Origin: an uncultured Veillonellaceae bacterium
GTDB lineage: Bacteria; Bacillota; Negativicutes; Veillonellales; Negativicoccaceae
Direction: 5' to 3'
Assembly: GCA_947254705.1 (NCBI GenBank)
Contig: CAMYCX010000049.1
Span: forward strand, 1-10,484
DNA length: 10,484 bases
The position numbers were made by a program, and so were the translations under genes. The number at the start of each line of letters is the position of its first letter. Within the stretch, counting starts at the first letter, position 1. The notes under the pieces were generated by a model, which was not told the origin of the DNA, did no database searches, and saw only the letters and a program-made list of their open reading frames with translations. Of the stretch, positions 1 through 7,204 are shown one piece after another.

Positions 1-2007
1 AGAACACCCATAAAATATCCGGCCCCGCTTGGATTTGCGACGAACAACATCACCCTTCTTACACTTCGGGCAAGGTATACCGATTTTATCAACAATGGCC
101 TTTGTGTTTTTGCATTCCGGAAAATTGGGACATGCCAAAAATCTGCCATATCTTCCCAGCTTGTACACCATTTTAGCACCACATTTTTCACAAATGACAT
201 CAGACTCTTCTTCTGCCAGTTTCACTTTATCCAATTTGCTTTCAGCCGTCTGTAATTCCTTAATAAACACTTGGTAAAATTCATCCATCAACTCTTCGTA
301 CGTCAAATCACCTTCTGCTATTTTATCTAATTCCCCCTCCATTTTCGATGTAAATCGAACGTCAATAATTTTATGAAAAAAGCGTTTCAATAAACCAACA
401 ACAATAAATCCCAATTCCGTCGGGACAAAAGATTTATCTTTTTTTTGAACATAGTTTCGCTTTTGAATTGTATCCAAAATTGGCGCATATGTACTTGGTC
501 TGCCGATTCCTTTCTCTTCCAGCAACTTGATCAAAGTCGCTTCTGTATATCTTGCTGGTGGTTGTGTAAAGTGCTGCTTGGGCAAAACCTTCTTTTGTGC
601 CAAGACATCATTTTTATCAATGTTCGGCAACAGATTCTCATCCGACCTCTCTTTGGATGCATATACAATGCTGAACCCTGGAAAAACAATTTGACTTCCG
701 ACGGCCCGCAAACCGTACTCGCCCGCCTCAATCACTGCGGTAACACTTTTAGATACCTGTGGTGTCATCTGACTTGCCAAAAATCGATTCCAAATCAATG
801 TATATAGTTTCAACTGATCTTTTGTTAAAAATGGAGCGACATCGTCCGGATGGTGTTGTAATGAAGTCGGACGAATCGCCTCATGGGCATCTTGACTCTG
901 GCTTTGGCCGGAATAATAATTCGGTGTTTCGGGCACAAAATCAGTCCCAAACTTTTTCTCAATATACGCTCTTGCCTCTGTTTGTATTTCAGCGGCAATA
1001 CGGGTTGAATCAGTACGCATATATGTAATCAATCCCACATGCGCACCGCGAATATCCAATCCTTCATATAGCTGTTGAGCTATCATCATCGTTTTTCGGG
1101 CAGCAAAATTCAACCGATTAACGCTGTCCTGTTGAAGAGTACTCGTAGTAAAAGGCGCTTGTGGTTTCCGTCGTTTTTGACTGTGTTTCACTTGCGTAAC
1201 AATCGCATTTAATTTTTTTAAATCTTTCTCTACGAAATGCGCACGATCTTCATTTCCGATTTCTACCGGTTGACCACGATATGTGTATAATTTCGCAACT
1301 AAGTAATCTCCAGCAGTTGTCGCATATTTCGTTTCAATGCTCCAGTATTCTTTCGGTTCAAATGCCTGAATTTCTTCTTCACGTTCACAAATTAAACGCA
1401 CTGCAACCGATTGTACACGTCCCGCACTAAGTCCTCGGAATATTTTTTTCCATAAAAGCGGGCTCAATTTATACCCTACAACACGATCTAATACTCGCCG
1501 AGCCTGTTGCGCATTCACTTGTGCAATATTCACTGAGCGCGGATTGGTAACAGCCTTCATGATTGCATTTGGTGTGATTTCATGAAATGTAATGCGAACT
1601 GCTTGATCTGCCGGTACATCTAACAAATGAGCCAAATGAAACGAAATCGCCTCTCCCTCTCTATCAGGGTCAGTTGCCAATAATACGTCTTTCGAGCGAT
1701 TAGCCTCTGCACGTAGCTCTTCAATAACTTGTTTGCGATTCGGAACATTGACATAATGCGGATCAAACCCATGTTCAATATCGACACCTAATGAGTTCTG
1801 TGGTAAATCGCGCAAATGTCCCATGCTTGCCATAACTTTATACTTGCTTCCCAATATTTTTTCAATCGTTTTTGCTTTTGCCGGTGACTCGACAACAACC
1901 AAATGTTTTCCTTGCGGATTGGGTTTGCGGTTAAACTTTGGTTCCTCACGACGTTTTCGCAATCCTTGTTTTTTATTTTCGATAGATATTGTACGCTTAA
2001 TTGACAC
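1..2007 (-). CDS. topA: DNA topoisomerase I, type IA (3' end of gene cut off by window)
   Basis: This enzyme relaxes negative supercoils by cutting and passing one DNA strand. I translated the minus strand by hand: 669 codons stay open to the left edge. The Toprim domain comes first, with VVVESPAKAKT at residues 37-47 (E40 catalytic) and the acidic motif TDPDREGE at 112-119 (D113, D115, E117). The active-site tyrosine is Y329 in ITYMRTDSTR. A first C4 zinc-ribbon begins at C606/C609 and a second at C646/C649, with C668 just before the edge, so probably only a few tens of residues are missing. The GTG start at 2007 is chosen because AGGAGG lies 5 bases upstream; no ATG occurs before the Toprim motif. 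This start gives a basic extension of about 33 residues that the family usually lacks. A TTG at codon 36 with AAGGA 6 bases upstream is the alternative start. It lies 14 bases after dprA and is probably cotranscribed with it. The family assignment is certain; the start is fairly sure. Confidence 0.96.
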   Translation of the reverse strand, partial: MSIKRTISIENKKQGLRKRREEPKFNRKPNPQGKHLVVVESPAKAKTIEKILGSKYKVMASMGHLRDLPQNSLGVDIEHGFDPHYVNVPNRKQVIEELRAEANRSKDVLLATDPDREGEAISFHLAHLLDVPADQAVRITFHEITPNAIMKAVTNPRSVNIAQVNAQQARRVLDRVVGYKLSPLLWKKIFRGLSAGRVQSVAVRLICEREEEIQAFEPKEYWSIETKYATTAGDYLVAKLYTYRGQPVEIGNEDRAHFVEKDLKKLNAIVTQVKHSQKRRKPQAPFTTSTLQQDSVNRLNFAARKTMMIAQQLYEGLDIRGAHVGLITYMRTDSTRIAAEIQTEARAYIEKKFGTDFVPETPNYYSGQSQSQDAHEAIRPTSLQHHPDDVAPFLTKDQLKLYTLIWNRFLASQMTPQVSKSVTAVIEAGEYGLRAVGSQIVFPGFSIVYASKERSDENLLPNIDKNDVLAQKKVLPKQHFTQPPARYTEATLIKLLEEKGIGRPSTYAPILDTIQKRNYVQKKDKSFVPTELGFIVVGLLKRFFHKIIDVRFTSKMEGELDKIAEGDLTYEELMDEFYQVFIKELQTAESKLDKVKLAEEESDVICEKCGAKMVYKLGRYGRFLACPNFPECKNTKAIVDKIGIPCPKCKKGDVVRRKSKRGRIFYGCS

Positions 2008-2021
2008 AACGTCCTCCTGTT

Positions 2022-3098
2022 TTACCCTACTACCGCCATATAACGCTGATTTCCAGTGTTTCTGATGACGCCTTTTATCTCTAATTGCAGCAACACGTAA
2101 TTTACTTTTGTCGGCGTTAATGTGGATTGTTCTATAATTTCTTCCATACTCACTGTTTCATCCAAGCGACAACAACGATAAACCAGCTCTTCCTCTGGTG
2201 TCAATGTTGACTGTGATGCAGATTGGTCGGTTGCTTGCCCCCATTGATATTCATCCAATACATCTTGTGGTGATGCAGCAAATATAGCCCCTTGCCGTAG
2301 CAAATGATGAGTTCCTTCACTCGTATCGGAAAATATGCTTCCCGGAACGGCAAACACATCTCGCCCCTCTTCTAATGCAAAATCAGCCGTAATCAACGTT
2401 CCGCTTTTACGACTTGCCTCAACGACTAACACCCCTCGACTCAATCCGCTGATAATTCGATTGCGGGCAGGGAATTGACGCCCAAGAGGGCGTGTGCCCA
2501 ATGCGTATTCCGATACTAACACACCGTATTCACTAATTTTTTCAAATAACTGTCGATTCTCCGGTGGGTATACCACATCCAGACCACACCCTAACACACA
2601 AATCGGAGCGCTATATGCCATGCTCTCTCGATGACTGATGGAATCAATTCCTCTCGCCCCTCCACTAACAATTGTCACACCGTGGCGTGCCAGTTCCATG
2701 GCAAATTGCCGGCAAACATTTTGTCCGTATGCCGATGGCTTTCTTGTTCCTATTATGGCCAGCCTACGATCTTCACTCGGCCATGTTCCACGATACATCA
2801 GAACAGCGGGAGATTGAGTGCTTTCTGCCAACAAACGAGGATAGGATTCGTCACGATATGTCAATATATCACCACCAAATTTGAGTATATGACTATATAC
2901 GTTTTCCGGATCAATCTCATTACGCTCATGAGTAAGACGCTCCAATTGTTTAGGTCCCAACACACGACTGTCACGGATATCATTTATGTTAGCCTGCCAA
3001 ACTGCAGCAAAACTGCCGAAATAATCGACCAATCGTCGAATACGTACGGCCCCCAGAGAGCTTATCTTCTGCAGTGCTGCTGCATACATTTTTTCCAT
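2022..3098 (-). CDS. dprA: DNA processing protein DprA (Smf), RecA loader for natural transformation
   Basis: DprA binds incoming single-stranded DNA during natural transformation, protects it and loads RecA; it acts in the cytoplasm. The protein is 358 residues, a full-length three-domain form. Residues 1-60 are a helical SAM/helix-hairpin-helix-like region. The Rossmann-fold core carries VSGGARGID at 144-152, GCGLDVVYPPEN at 170-181, FPARNRIISG at 209-218, EASRKSGTLITA at 227-238 and AVPGSIFSDTSEGTHHLL at 260-277, all typical of the family. A winged-helix domain fills roughly 305-356. The ATG at 3098 follows AAGGAG by 9 bases, and that site is fused to the stop codon of comM (AAGGAG then TAG), so translation is probably coupled. 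dprA next to topA is a very common arrangement in Bacillota. Many non-competent bacteria also keep dprA, so its presence alone does not prove that this organism takes up DNA. Confidence 0.97.
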   Translation of the reverse strand: MEKMYAAALQKISSLGAVRIRRLVDYFGSFAAVWQANINDIRDSRVLGPKQLERLTHERNEIDPENVYSHILKFGGDILTYRDESYPRLLAESTQSPAVLMYRGTWPSEDRRLAIIGTRKPSAYGQNVCRQFAMELARHGVTIVSGGARGIDSISHRESMAYSAPICVLGCGLDVVYPPENRQLFEKISEYGVLVSEYALGTRPLGRQFPARNRIISGLSRGVLVVEASRKSGTLITADFALEEGRDVFAVPGSIFSDTSEGTHHLLRQGAIFAASPQDVLDEYQWGQATDQSASQSTLTPEEELVYRCCRLDETVSMEEIIEQSTLTPTKVNYVLLQLEIKGVIRNTGNQRYMAVVG

Positions 3099-3104
3099 AG
3101 AACA

Positions 3105-4619
3105 CTACTCCTTACTTCGATAGCTGACGGCCTCTGCAATATGTTCTTCCCCAATAGTATCAAGTTTCTCTAAATCCGCAATTGTACGTGCCACTTTGAT
3201 CAATTTATCATACGCACGGGCACTCAAATGCAATCGCGAAAATACACTTTCTAACAATCGGTCTGCCTCTCGCGTCAAATGACATGTCGCGCGTAAGTGC
3301 CGATGTCCCATTTGCGAGTTTGTTGCAATTCCATACGCTCGTAATCGTTCTGATTGACGTTCGCGCGCCTCCATAACACGGGAGCGAATAACCGCCGATG
3401 ACTCCTCCTTATCTGTGGAAACCAATTCCGTATATCGTGGACGAGTAACACCTACATGCAAATCAATCCTGTCCAATAGTGGCCCTGATATTTTTCGCAA
3501 ATAACGTCGTATTTCTCCCGCTGCACAATTGCAATGATGTTCATCATCACCATAGTAACCGCAAGGACAAGGATTCATGGCCGCAATCAAAATAAAATCA
3601 GCAGGATAAGAAAAACTTGCATTCACTCTTGAGATATGCACGACCCGATCTTCTAGAGGCTGGCGTAAGACTTCCAAAACTGCTCTTGGAAATTCAGGAA
3701 ATTCATCCAAAAAAAGTACCCCCTCATGACTAAGAGTCACTTCTCCCGGTCTCGGTATACTACCACCGCCGATCAGCCCCGCTGTCGATACTGTATGATG
3801 CGGACTGCGAAACGGTCGTTGATGCAGCATCTGAGCTCTAGACGCATCAAACAATCCTGCGACACTATAAATCTTTGTCACTTCAAGAGCCTGTGTCTGT
3901 GTCAACGGAGGCAAAATGGTAATAATTCGACGAGCCAACATTGTTTTTCCCGCGCCCGGCGGACCTACCATCAACACATTATGTCCCCCTGCTGCCGCAA
4001 TCTCCAATGCTCGTTTGGCGACTTTTTGTCCGCGAACTTCTGCGAAATCATCGCCAGAAACCGCGTTCTTCTCGACTGATATATTCGGCTCAGCAGCAAC
4101 TAACGCCTTTTCCCCGCGTAAGTACGCCACTAAATCTGCCAATGAACAAACCTCATATACTGTTATTCCGTCACAAAGCAATGCTTCCTGCACATTATCC
4201 GGCGCAACAAAAATCTCTGTTTTTCCTGCTTTTTTACCGGCGAGAACCATGGATAACACGCCATTTACCGCTCGTACATGACCGTCAAGAGATAATTCTC
4301 CGATGAAAAGCCCCCGCTCCAACCGGGCATTTCCCAACTGCCCTGATGCATATAGTATTCCGACAGCAATCGGCAAATCCAATCCTGAACCGTCTTTTCT
4401 TAAATCAGCCGGTGCTAAATTTACAGTAATTTTCCGTAGCGGAAATTCCAACCCTGAGTTTTTCAACGCAGGTCGGACTCGCTCTTTTGATTCACGGACC
4501 GCTAACGTTGGTAAACCGACCACATCATATGATGGCAATGCATTGGCCAGATCAACCTCAACCGTAATTACATATCCATTCAGCCCAAACGTAGTTGCTC
4601 CTGATAGTTTCGCAAACAT
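3105..4619 (-). CDS. comM: ComM / YifB family AAA+ ATPase (Mg-chelatase-like), branch-migration helicase
   Basis: ComM is a hexameric AAA+ helicase of the MCM/Mg-chelatase group. In Vibrio and Acinetobacter it extends branch migration while transforming DNA is integrated; its role in Bacillota is inferred from this. The protein is 504 residues, usual for the family. An N-terminal ChlI/Lon-S5-like domain covers about 1-170. Then come Walker A GPPGAGKT at 219-226, RPFRSPHHTVS at 268-278, Walker B VLFLDEFPEF at 301-310, NPCPCGYYGD at 349-358 with a cysteine cluster (C351, C353, C363, C365), SGPLLDRIDLHV at 378-389 and the Mg-chelatase C-terminal domain. An ATG seven codons upstream (4640) is in frame but has no ribosome binding site. 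The ATG at 4619 has AAGGAG 5 bases before it and gives the family's normal N-terminus (MFAKLSGATTFGLNGY). The ribosome binding site overlaps the yraN stop (TGAAGGAG), and dprA begins 6 bases downstream. Confidence 0.96.
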   Translation of the reverse strand: MFAKLSGATTFGLNGYVITVEVDLANALPSYDVVGLPTLAVRESKERVRPALKNSGLEFPLRKITVNLAPADLRKDGSGLDLPIAVGILYASGQLGNARLERGLFIGELSLDGHVRAVNGVLSMVLAGKKAGKTEIFVAPDNVQEALLCDGITVYEVCSLADLVAYLRGEKALVAAEPNISVEKNAVSGDDFAEVRGQKVAKRALEIAAAGGHNVLMVGPPGAGKTMLARRIITILPPLTQTQALEVTKIYSVAGLFDASRAQMLHQRPFRSPHHTVSTAGLIGGGSIPRPGEVTLSHEGVLFLDEFPEFPRAVLEVLRQPLEDRVVHISRVNASFSYPADFILIAAMNPCPCGYYGDDEHHCNCAAGEIRRYLRKISGPLLDRIDLHVGVTRPRYTELVSTDKEESSAVIRSRVMEARERQSERLRAYGIATNSQMGHRHLRATCHLTREADRLLESVFSRLHLSARAYDKLIKVARTIADLEKLDTIGEEHIAEAVSYRSKE

Positions 4620-4629
4620 ATTTGCTCCT

Positions 4630-5010
4630 TCAAAATGCATTTCTCCAATATGTCACTCGCGGTACATCGTCTTCAGTCACCATTACTTCAATTACATCAA
4701 ATCGACATGCTACATTTATATATTCATGTTGCACCAGATATGCTTCTGCCGTGCGGCGCAACACACTCTGCTTATGGAATGTAATCGCTTCTATGGGAGC
4801 TCCATATCGTTTGCTTTTTCGAGTTTTTACTTCCACAAATACCAGAACATCCCCGTCCCAAGCAATACAATCAATTTCTCCACGGCCCGCGCGGAAATTA
4901 CATTCCGCAATACGCCACCCTCGCTTTTTTAAATATTCAGCAGCAATACGCTCACCTTGCCGCCCTAATGATATATGATGAGTTATCCTGTCTGAACTCG
5001 ACTTGAGCAA
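4630..5010 (-). CDS. yraN: YraN family protein (UPF0102), predicted endonuclease-like fold
   Basis: This is a small conserved protein of unknown exact role with a restriction-endonuclease-like fold. Residue numbers assume a TTG start and 126 residues. The family signatures are clear: LGRQGERIAAEYL at 15-27, then GRGEIDCIA at 42-50 and VFVEVKTR at 57-64. D47, E60 and K62 form the usual D...ExK nuclease-type triad. The gene sits just before comM, its usual place, so a DNA-processing role is a reasonable inference but not shown. The start is uncertain. A TGA stop lies three codons upstream of the TTG, so the protein cannot start earlier than an ATT at 5016. The only support is a weak GGTGA site 6 bases before the TTG, or GGGAG 7 bases before the ATT. 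An out-of-frame 17-codon ORF (5036-4983) overlaps the start region. Its own extended -10 promoter lies upstream (5073-5065). Confidence 0.9.
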   Translation of the reverse strand: MLKSSSDRITHHISLGRQGERIAAEYLKKRGWRIAECNFRAGRGEIDCIAWDGDVLVFVEVKTRKSKRYGAPIEAITFHKQSVLRRTAEAYLVQHEYINVACRFDVIEVMVTEDDVPRVTYWRNAF

Positions 5011-5064
5011 AAGAATTCACCGACTCCCATGAACATCCGCCTTGTATTCTGCACGCTTAATTTG

Positions 5065-5073
5065 ATTATAACA
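5065..5073 (-). promoter_or_regulatory. Predicted promoter for yraN-comM-dprA-topA (extended -10)
   Basis: Between the rnhB stop and the yraN start the minus strand carries TGTTATAAT, a perfect TATAAT (5070-5065) with the TGn extension. No convincing -35 hexamer lies 16-18 bases upstream, which is tolerated by extended -10 promoters. The expected transcript start is near 5058, giving a leader of about 48 bases before the TTG of yraN. This would let the yraN-comM-dprA-topA block be expressed independently of the rplS operon. Confidence 0.6.
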
Positions 5074-5092
5074 AACTTTGCACACATACATA

Positions 5093-5863
5093 CTATTTTT
5101 TCAGCATTGACTTGATCGGTTCAAAGCTTTGTCGATGAATAGGACAAGGTCCTAATCGCTCTATCGCTTGCCTATGTTCTTCTGTCAAGTATCCTTTATG
5201 AACGGAAAAGTGATATCCCGGATACTCTTCTTCATACATACACATCAACCGATCTCGGCTTACCTTCGCTAAAATTGATGCCGCAGCAATTGACGCACTG
5301 AGTGCATCTCCATGAACGATTGCCTGCACCGGAATATCTAACGAAAGGGGCATCGCATCGCTCAGTGCAACATCCGCCGGAGGTAGTAACTCCATGACAG
5401 CCCGCGACATACCGTCTTGCACAGCCTGATAAATATTTCTTGCATCAATTTCTGCTGCTGCAACATGAATGATTTTATATGCCACTGCATGAGTCACAAT
5501 TTCCTGATACAAATGCTCACGCTTTTCGACAGACAGTCTCTTGGAATCGTTCAACCCTATACAATGCCAATCCACTGGCAAGATTACTGCACCAATTGTA
5601 ACCGGCCCTGCTACAGGACCACGCCCGGCCTCATCTGTTCCGGCAACCAACTGATACCCTTGGTCATGCCATTGATGTTCATATTGATATAGCCTTTTTA
5701 GTCGATCTTCTTCTTTTTGGCGCCGATCTTCTTTGCGTTGATAAGCTTGCAGCACTTGGCGGACGCCTCTTCTTTCATCCGTACTCCAACGAATTATTTC
5801 TTCCGGTGTCGCCCCTTCGAATAAACGCCGCCTAATCATAGAGATTGTCTCTTTAGACTTCAT
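5093..5863 (-). CDS. rnhB: Ribonuclease HII
   Basis: RNase HII cuts RNA in RNA:DNA hybrids and nicks at single ribonucleotides embedded in DNA, clearing misincorporated rNMPs and primer remnants. With the start chosen here the protein is 256 residues, about the size of Bacillus RnhB. The first 65 residues form a helical, charge-rich N-terminal extension like that in Bacillus-type enzymes. The catalytic core has GTDEAGRGPVAGPV from residue 75 (D77, E78), DSKRLS near 106, ALSDAMPL (D169) and HGDALSASIAAASILAKVSR (D186), giving the DEDD active site. The frame is open 30 codons further upstream, but GGAGG lies 6 bases before the ATG at 5863 and 3 bases before the ATG at 5866, so 5863 is preferred. 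The start lies inside the end of rbgA (11-base overlap), indicating coupled translation. No clear terminator follows. Confidence 0.96.
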   Translation of the reverse strand: MKSKETISMIRRRLFEGATPEEIIRWSTDERRGVRQVLQAYQRKEDRRQKEEDRLKRLYQYEHQWHDQGYQLVAGTDEAGRGPVAGPVTIGAVILPVDWHCIGLNDSKRLSVEKREHLYQEIVTHAVAYKIIHVAAAEIDARNIYQAVQDGMSRAVMELLPPADVALSDAMPLSLDIPVQAIVHGDALSASIAAASILAKVSRDRLMCMYEEEYPGYHFSVHKGYLTEEHRQAIERLGPCPIHRQSFEPIKSMLKK

Positions 5864-6713
5864 CATCTGCCTCCGGTCGTTCCAGCGAAATACGTCCATA
5901 TTTTCCTTGCCGAAAATCTTGTAAGACAATGCGTCTTGCTTTTTCTTGGTCAATCGCCCCTCCGGGCATCAGACACCCTCGCTGCTTTGCAATATGCGCA
6001 ATGACATCCGCTATCTCTTTATTAGGAATATCATTTCCATATCGCTTGCATAATCTTGAAGGATAGTATTTCATTAAATATGACAATAAATCAGCGACCA
6101 CTGCTTCTGAATCAAAAATTTCATCCGCAATCGCACCCGTTGCTGCCAGCTTTCGTGCTGCTTGAGGATCATCGAACTTCGGCCACAAAACTCCCGGGGT
6201 GTCCATCAGTTCCAACTGCTTTCCTATTTTTACCCATTGTTGACCGCGTGTTTTGCCGGGGCGATCGGCAATTGCTGCAACATACCCTCGCGCCATTGTG
6301 TTAATTAAAGTTGACTTTCCGACATTTGGGATTCCTAAAATAATCGTTCGCAGTGACCGGGCACGCAAACCTCGGCGCTGCCAACGCTCCAGTATCTCCG
6401 TTCCCGCATCCATCACACGACGGATTAGCTCCTGCCGAGACGACTTAGCCTTACTGTCTAATAAAACGCATTCTATATTCTCTCTCTCAAATTTCATTTT
6501 CCATGCAGCAGAAACCTCGGCATCTGCCAAATCGCTTTTATTGAGCACAAGAATGCGCGGCTTGTTCTGAGTCAACTCTCGTAATATAGGATTTTCGCTC
6601 GATTTCGGAATTCTTGCATCACGCAATTCAAGCACAACATCAATTACTTTCATCTGCTCTCCGATAACACGCTTGGCTTTTGCCATATGCCCCGGATACC
6701 ATTGAATGATCAT
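5853..6713 (-). CDS. rbgA: Ribosome biogenesis GTPase RbgA (YlqF)
   Basis: RbgA is a circularly permuted GTPase that binds late 50S precursors and is needed for their final maturation, including entry of late ribosomal proteins. The 286-residue protein matches the usual length of about 282. The permuted motif order is visible: G4 NKSD at 58-61, a G5-like DSKAKSS at 86-92, G1 GIPNVGKST at 127-135, a G2 threonine in PGKTRG near 155, and G3 DTPG at 171-174. The N-terminus IIQWYPGHMAKAKR is characteristic, and a C-terminal helical RNA-binding domain follows. AGGAG lies 7 bases before the ATG. The gene follows rplS by 50 bases, but a strong hairpin terminator fills most of that gap, and only 6 bases separate the terminator from the ribosome binding site. 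It overlaps rnhB at its 3' end. Confidence 0.97.
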   Translation of the reverse strand: MIIQWYPGHMAKAKRVIGEQMKVIDVVLELRDARIPKSSENPILRELTQNKPRILVLNKSDLADAEVSAAWKMKFERENIECVLLDSKAKSSRQELIRRVMDAGTEILERWQRRGLRARSLRTIILGIPNVGKSTLINTMARGYVAAIADRPGKTRGQQWVKIGKQLELMDTPGVLWPKFDDPQAARKLAATGAIADEIFDSEAVVADLLSYLMKYYPSRLCKRYGNDIPNKEIADVIAHIAKQRGCLMPGGAIDQEKARRIVLQDFRQGKYGRISLERPEADDEV

Positions 6714-6731
6714 TTCTATACTCCTAATAAC

Positions 6732-6761
6732 AAAAAAGGACTGTATCCACAGCCCTTTTTT
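6732..6761 (-). terminator. Intrinsic terminator after rplS, before rbgA
   Basis: On the minus strand AAAAAAGGGCTGT, the loop GGAT and ACAGTCCTTTTTT form a 13-bp stem with one G-U pair, ending in a run of six T. It starts 2 bases after the rplS stop. The arms end in A-run and T-run, so the structure would also work on the plus strand. Because rbgA begins immediately downstream without space for a promoter, it is more likely a partial terminator that lowers rbgA relative to rplS than an operon end. Confidence 0.85.
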
Positions 6762-6763
6762 GA

Positions 6764-7105
6764 TTAGCGACGCTCGCGAATTCGAGCCGCTTTACCGGTA
6801 AGTTTACGCAAATAATACAATTTTGCTCTGCGTACAATCCCACGAGTTTTAACCTCAATTTTGTCGATACGCGGTGAATGGACCATAAATGTCCGTTCTA
6901 CTCCGACACCGTAAGAAATACGCCGGACCGTGAACGTCTCCCGAACACCGCTGTTCTTGCGTGCCAGCACGACACCTTCAAACACCTGAATACGCTCGCG
7001 ATTGCCTTCGACAATTTTGGCATGCACACGAACCGTATCCCCAGGACGAAATTCCGGAATGTCCGCTCGCAGCTGCTCTTGCTCCAACTCTTGAATAATA
7101 TTCAT
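6764..7105 (-). CDS. rplS: 50S ribosomal protein L19
   Basis: L19 is a structural protein of the large subunit at the interface with 30S, near bridge B8. The protein is 113 residues, the normal size. It opens with NIIQELEQEQLRADIPEFRP, has RISYGVGVERTFMVHSPRI in the middle, and ends with the family signature VRRAKLYYLRKLTGKAARIR. The reading frame is open seven codons further upstream, but AGGAGG lies 6 bases before the ATG at 7105. The other in-frame ATG (7111) directly abuts that site, so 7105 is the start. It has its own extended -10 promoter (7182-7174) and a leader of about 60 bases with a hairpin. It is followed by an intrinsic terminator and then rbgA. Confidence 0.98.
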   Translation of the reverse strand: MNIIQELEQEQLRADIPEFRPGDTVRVHAKIVEGNRERIQVFEGVVLARKNSGVRETFTVRRISYGVGVERTFMVHSPRIDKIEVKTRGIVRRAKLYYLRKLTGKAARIRERR

Positions 7106-7182
7106 TTTCATCCTCCTACCGGACATTCATACCCACCTCTTGTGAGCAGAGGACTATCCAAAATAACATTAGTATTATATCA
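7106..7182 (-). promoter_or_regulatory. rplS promoter (extended -10) and short leader with hairpin
   Basis: The minus strand has TGATATAAT at 7182-7174, a perfect -10 with the TGn extension. TTGCAT lies 18 bases upstream as a poor -35. The transcript should start near 7167, leaving a leader of about 60 bases. The leader holds a small hairpin, CCTCT loop GCTCACA AGAGG (7152-7136), and the AGGAGG site. Autoregulatory L19 leader RNAs are known in Bacillota. Whether this one matches that class I cannot tell by eye. Confidence 0.65.
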
Positions 7183-7204
7183 TATCAATCCTTGCGTATG
7201 CAAG

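Noticed and set aside
1788..2009. 73-codon minus-strand frame at the start of topA
   Set aside because: It lies in a different frame over the topA N-terminus, and the topA frame there contains the Toprim motif VVVESPAKAKT. The short frame has no family features.
4303..4932. Long plus-strand open frame (209 codons) across the yraN-comM junction
   Set aside because: It is antisense to two well-conserved genes, has no recognisable motif and no ribosome binding site context that outweighs them. The same holds for the plus-strand frames at 2631-3173 and 6878-7438.
5864..5953. Longer rnhB start giving 286 residues
   Set aside because: The extra 30 codons lie inside rbgA and have no ribosome binding site. 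GGAGG is placed for the ATG at 5863, which gives the usual length.
7106..7126. Longer rplS start (120 residues)
   Set aside because: The added codons run through the AGGAGG site itself. The normal L19 N-terminus begins at 7105.
7191..7204. Inverted repeat CTTGC-ATAC-GCAAG right after the glyS stop as a terminator
   Set aside because: The stem is only 5 bp and no T-run follows. It overlaps the rplS promoter region, so it is not a convincing intrinsic terminator.
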